The notes under the pieces were generated by a model. That model was not told where the DNA came from. It saw only the letters and a list, made by a program, of their open reading frames with translations, and made no database searches. A stretch of DNA of 64,000 nt from JABDMH01 sp965223215. Its GTDB lineage: Bacteria; Bacteroidota; Bacteroidia; Chitinophagales; Saprospiraceae. Numbering within the stretch: the stretch's first letter is position 1; the number at the start of each line of letters is the position of its first letter. Position numbers and translations under genes: made by a program. Shown piece by piece: positions 63,271 to 64,000 of the stretch. Where the stretch lies: assembly GCA_965223215.1 (NCBI GenBank), contig CBDCVZ010000010.1, forward strand, positions 1,054,001 to 1,118,000, read 5' to 3'.

Positions 63271-64000
63271 GTGGCAACCAGTAATTTTTCAAGTTTCTCA
63301 TGCAGTCGATTTATTAACGCTGACTGCTCATCAATGGTTTCATGGAGAGCCACTATTGAGGAGTGCTTTTTTGCATCAGGTAAGGAATGGGAAAAATCTG
63401 AAATGGTTGCTGAGACCATCCAGATTTCCTTGATTTCAGAAATATTCATTCGAACTGGTCGGTAAAATTCATTATCCGAATGTAATTCAAATGAACGATG
63501 CTTCTTGAGATGATTCACCAGTCGCTTGACATACAGTCCTGACTTGGCAACGACTACATAAACGTGATTATCCCGGATGGTATGCATCCAGTGATTTGGC
63601 TCAATAAAATGACAAATGACCTTGTCTCCTGCATTCAAGGTGGGCTCCATACTATCGCCAGCAACATCAAAGGACCGAAAACTACCTTGTGAATATCTGC
63701 GATCGGGCAAATTATAGCATGGCAACTGCTCTATAAAAAAAGGTTCATCTGACTCTTGACTATAGCCGGCCTGTGCTGGTACCGGGATGTGCACAATCCG
63801 CTCATTTTGCTCGGCATCGGTAACTACTGTCAGTACCCGGAGATCATCGCTGCCTCCATCTCCCAACAGTAAGGCACCCTCCCCACAATAGAGGTACATC
63901 GGATTAATTCTAAATTTATCGACAGCCTTCCGAATCAACTCCATGGGAGCGTCTCGCTTGCCCCGGACAATTTCACTTAAATTCTGTGGTTGAAAACCCA
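63267..64000 (-). CDS. XRE/S24-family (LexA-like) regulator, start beyond window edge
   Basis: The minus-strand frame stays open to the window edge, so the N-terminus is missing. The visible start (GFQPQNLSEIVRGKRDAP, then LIRKAVDKFRINPMYLYCGEG) is the second half of an XRE-type helix-turn-helix. A probable autocleavage Ala-Gly follows (VPAQAGY), then the S24 peptidase domain with the catalytic Ser in DVAGDSMEPTL and the catalytic Lys in LYVKRL. The C-terminal ~35 residues (LHETIDEQSALINRLHEKLEKLL) look like a coiled coil. Such proteins repress target genes and can cleave themselves on RecA or another signal. Both dyad residues are intact. The downstream 73-residue gene overlaps it. Confidence 0.88.
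   Translation of the reverse strand, partial: GFQPQNLSEIVRGKRDAPMELIRKAVDKFRINPMYLYCGEGALLLGDGGSDDLRVLTVVTDAEQNERIVHIPVPAQAGYSQESDEPFFIEQLPCYNLPDRRYSQGSFRSFDVAGDSMEPTLNAGDKVICHFIEPNHWMHTIRDNHVYVVVAKSGLYVKRLVNHLKKHRSFELHSDNEFYRPVRMNISEIKEIWMVSATISDFSHSLPDAKKHSSIVALHETIDEQSALINRLHEKLEKLLVAT

Overview
The window looks like chromosomal DNA of a marine-type Bacteroidota, most likely a Saprospiria/Lewinella-like lineage. The evidence is repeated C-terminal sorting domains of the type IX secretion system (T9SS; type A 'YPNP' and type B gliding-associated forms), SprB-type and HYR-like repeats in very large surface proteins, a eukaryote-like type II glutamine synthetase, and promoter elements of the Bacteroidota form TAnnTTTG. 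I see no phage, insertion sequence, CRISPR array or plasmid genes. One tRNA (Arg, CCU) is present.

Region by region. 1-5030: three secreted T9SS cargo proteins, the first cut by the left edge. 5036-15664: housekeeping and exported enzymes (DUF4403-like protein, a BNR/VPS10-type propeller overlapping mogA, lpdA, a secreted animal-type haem peroxidase, HMG-CoA lyase). 15701-23312: a leuACDB operon whose leuA lacks the leucine-feedback domain, bracketed by two paralogous helical proteins of about 520 residues. 23500-27690: a nitrogen island with PII, ammonium channel, outer-membrane porin and GSII, ending in a strong terminator. 27702-29786: helix-hairpin-helix/outer-membrane protein. 29783-34181 (minus strand): a sulfur-handling locus with an ArsR regulator, rhodanese, GNAT acetyltransferase, a YeeE/YedE transporter split into two genes, a YeiH-type transporter with a long N-terminal extension, and a tiny membrane protein. 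34223-35803: D-aminoacylase-type amidohydrolase.

36298-57802 is the most unusual part: about 21.5 kb holding three consecutive giant cell-surface genes. They share a C-terminal chassis of about 2.5 kb (HYR-like/Ig-like domains, an SdrD-B-like domain, a T9SS sorting domain) and similar 5' and 3' flanks. Each carries a different internal tandem array: six 291-bp units in the first, six 264-bp units in the second and seventeen 240-bp units in the third. The first gene is broken by a net +7 bp insertion inside its array. The third array shows higher-order block duplication. This looks like a repeat-swapping, recombination-driven family of adhesins.

57954-62861: polysaccharide-related exported enzymes (sulfatase, RraA-like protein, GH16 glucanase with T9SS domain) around tRNA-Arg(CCU), whose 3' end is duplicated nearby. 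63049-64000 (minus): a small protein and an XRE/S24 (LexA-like) regulator running off the right edge.
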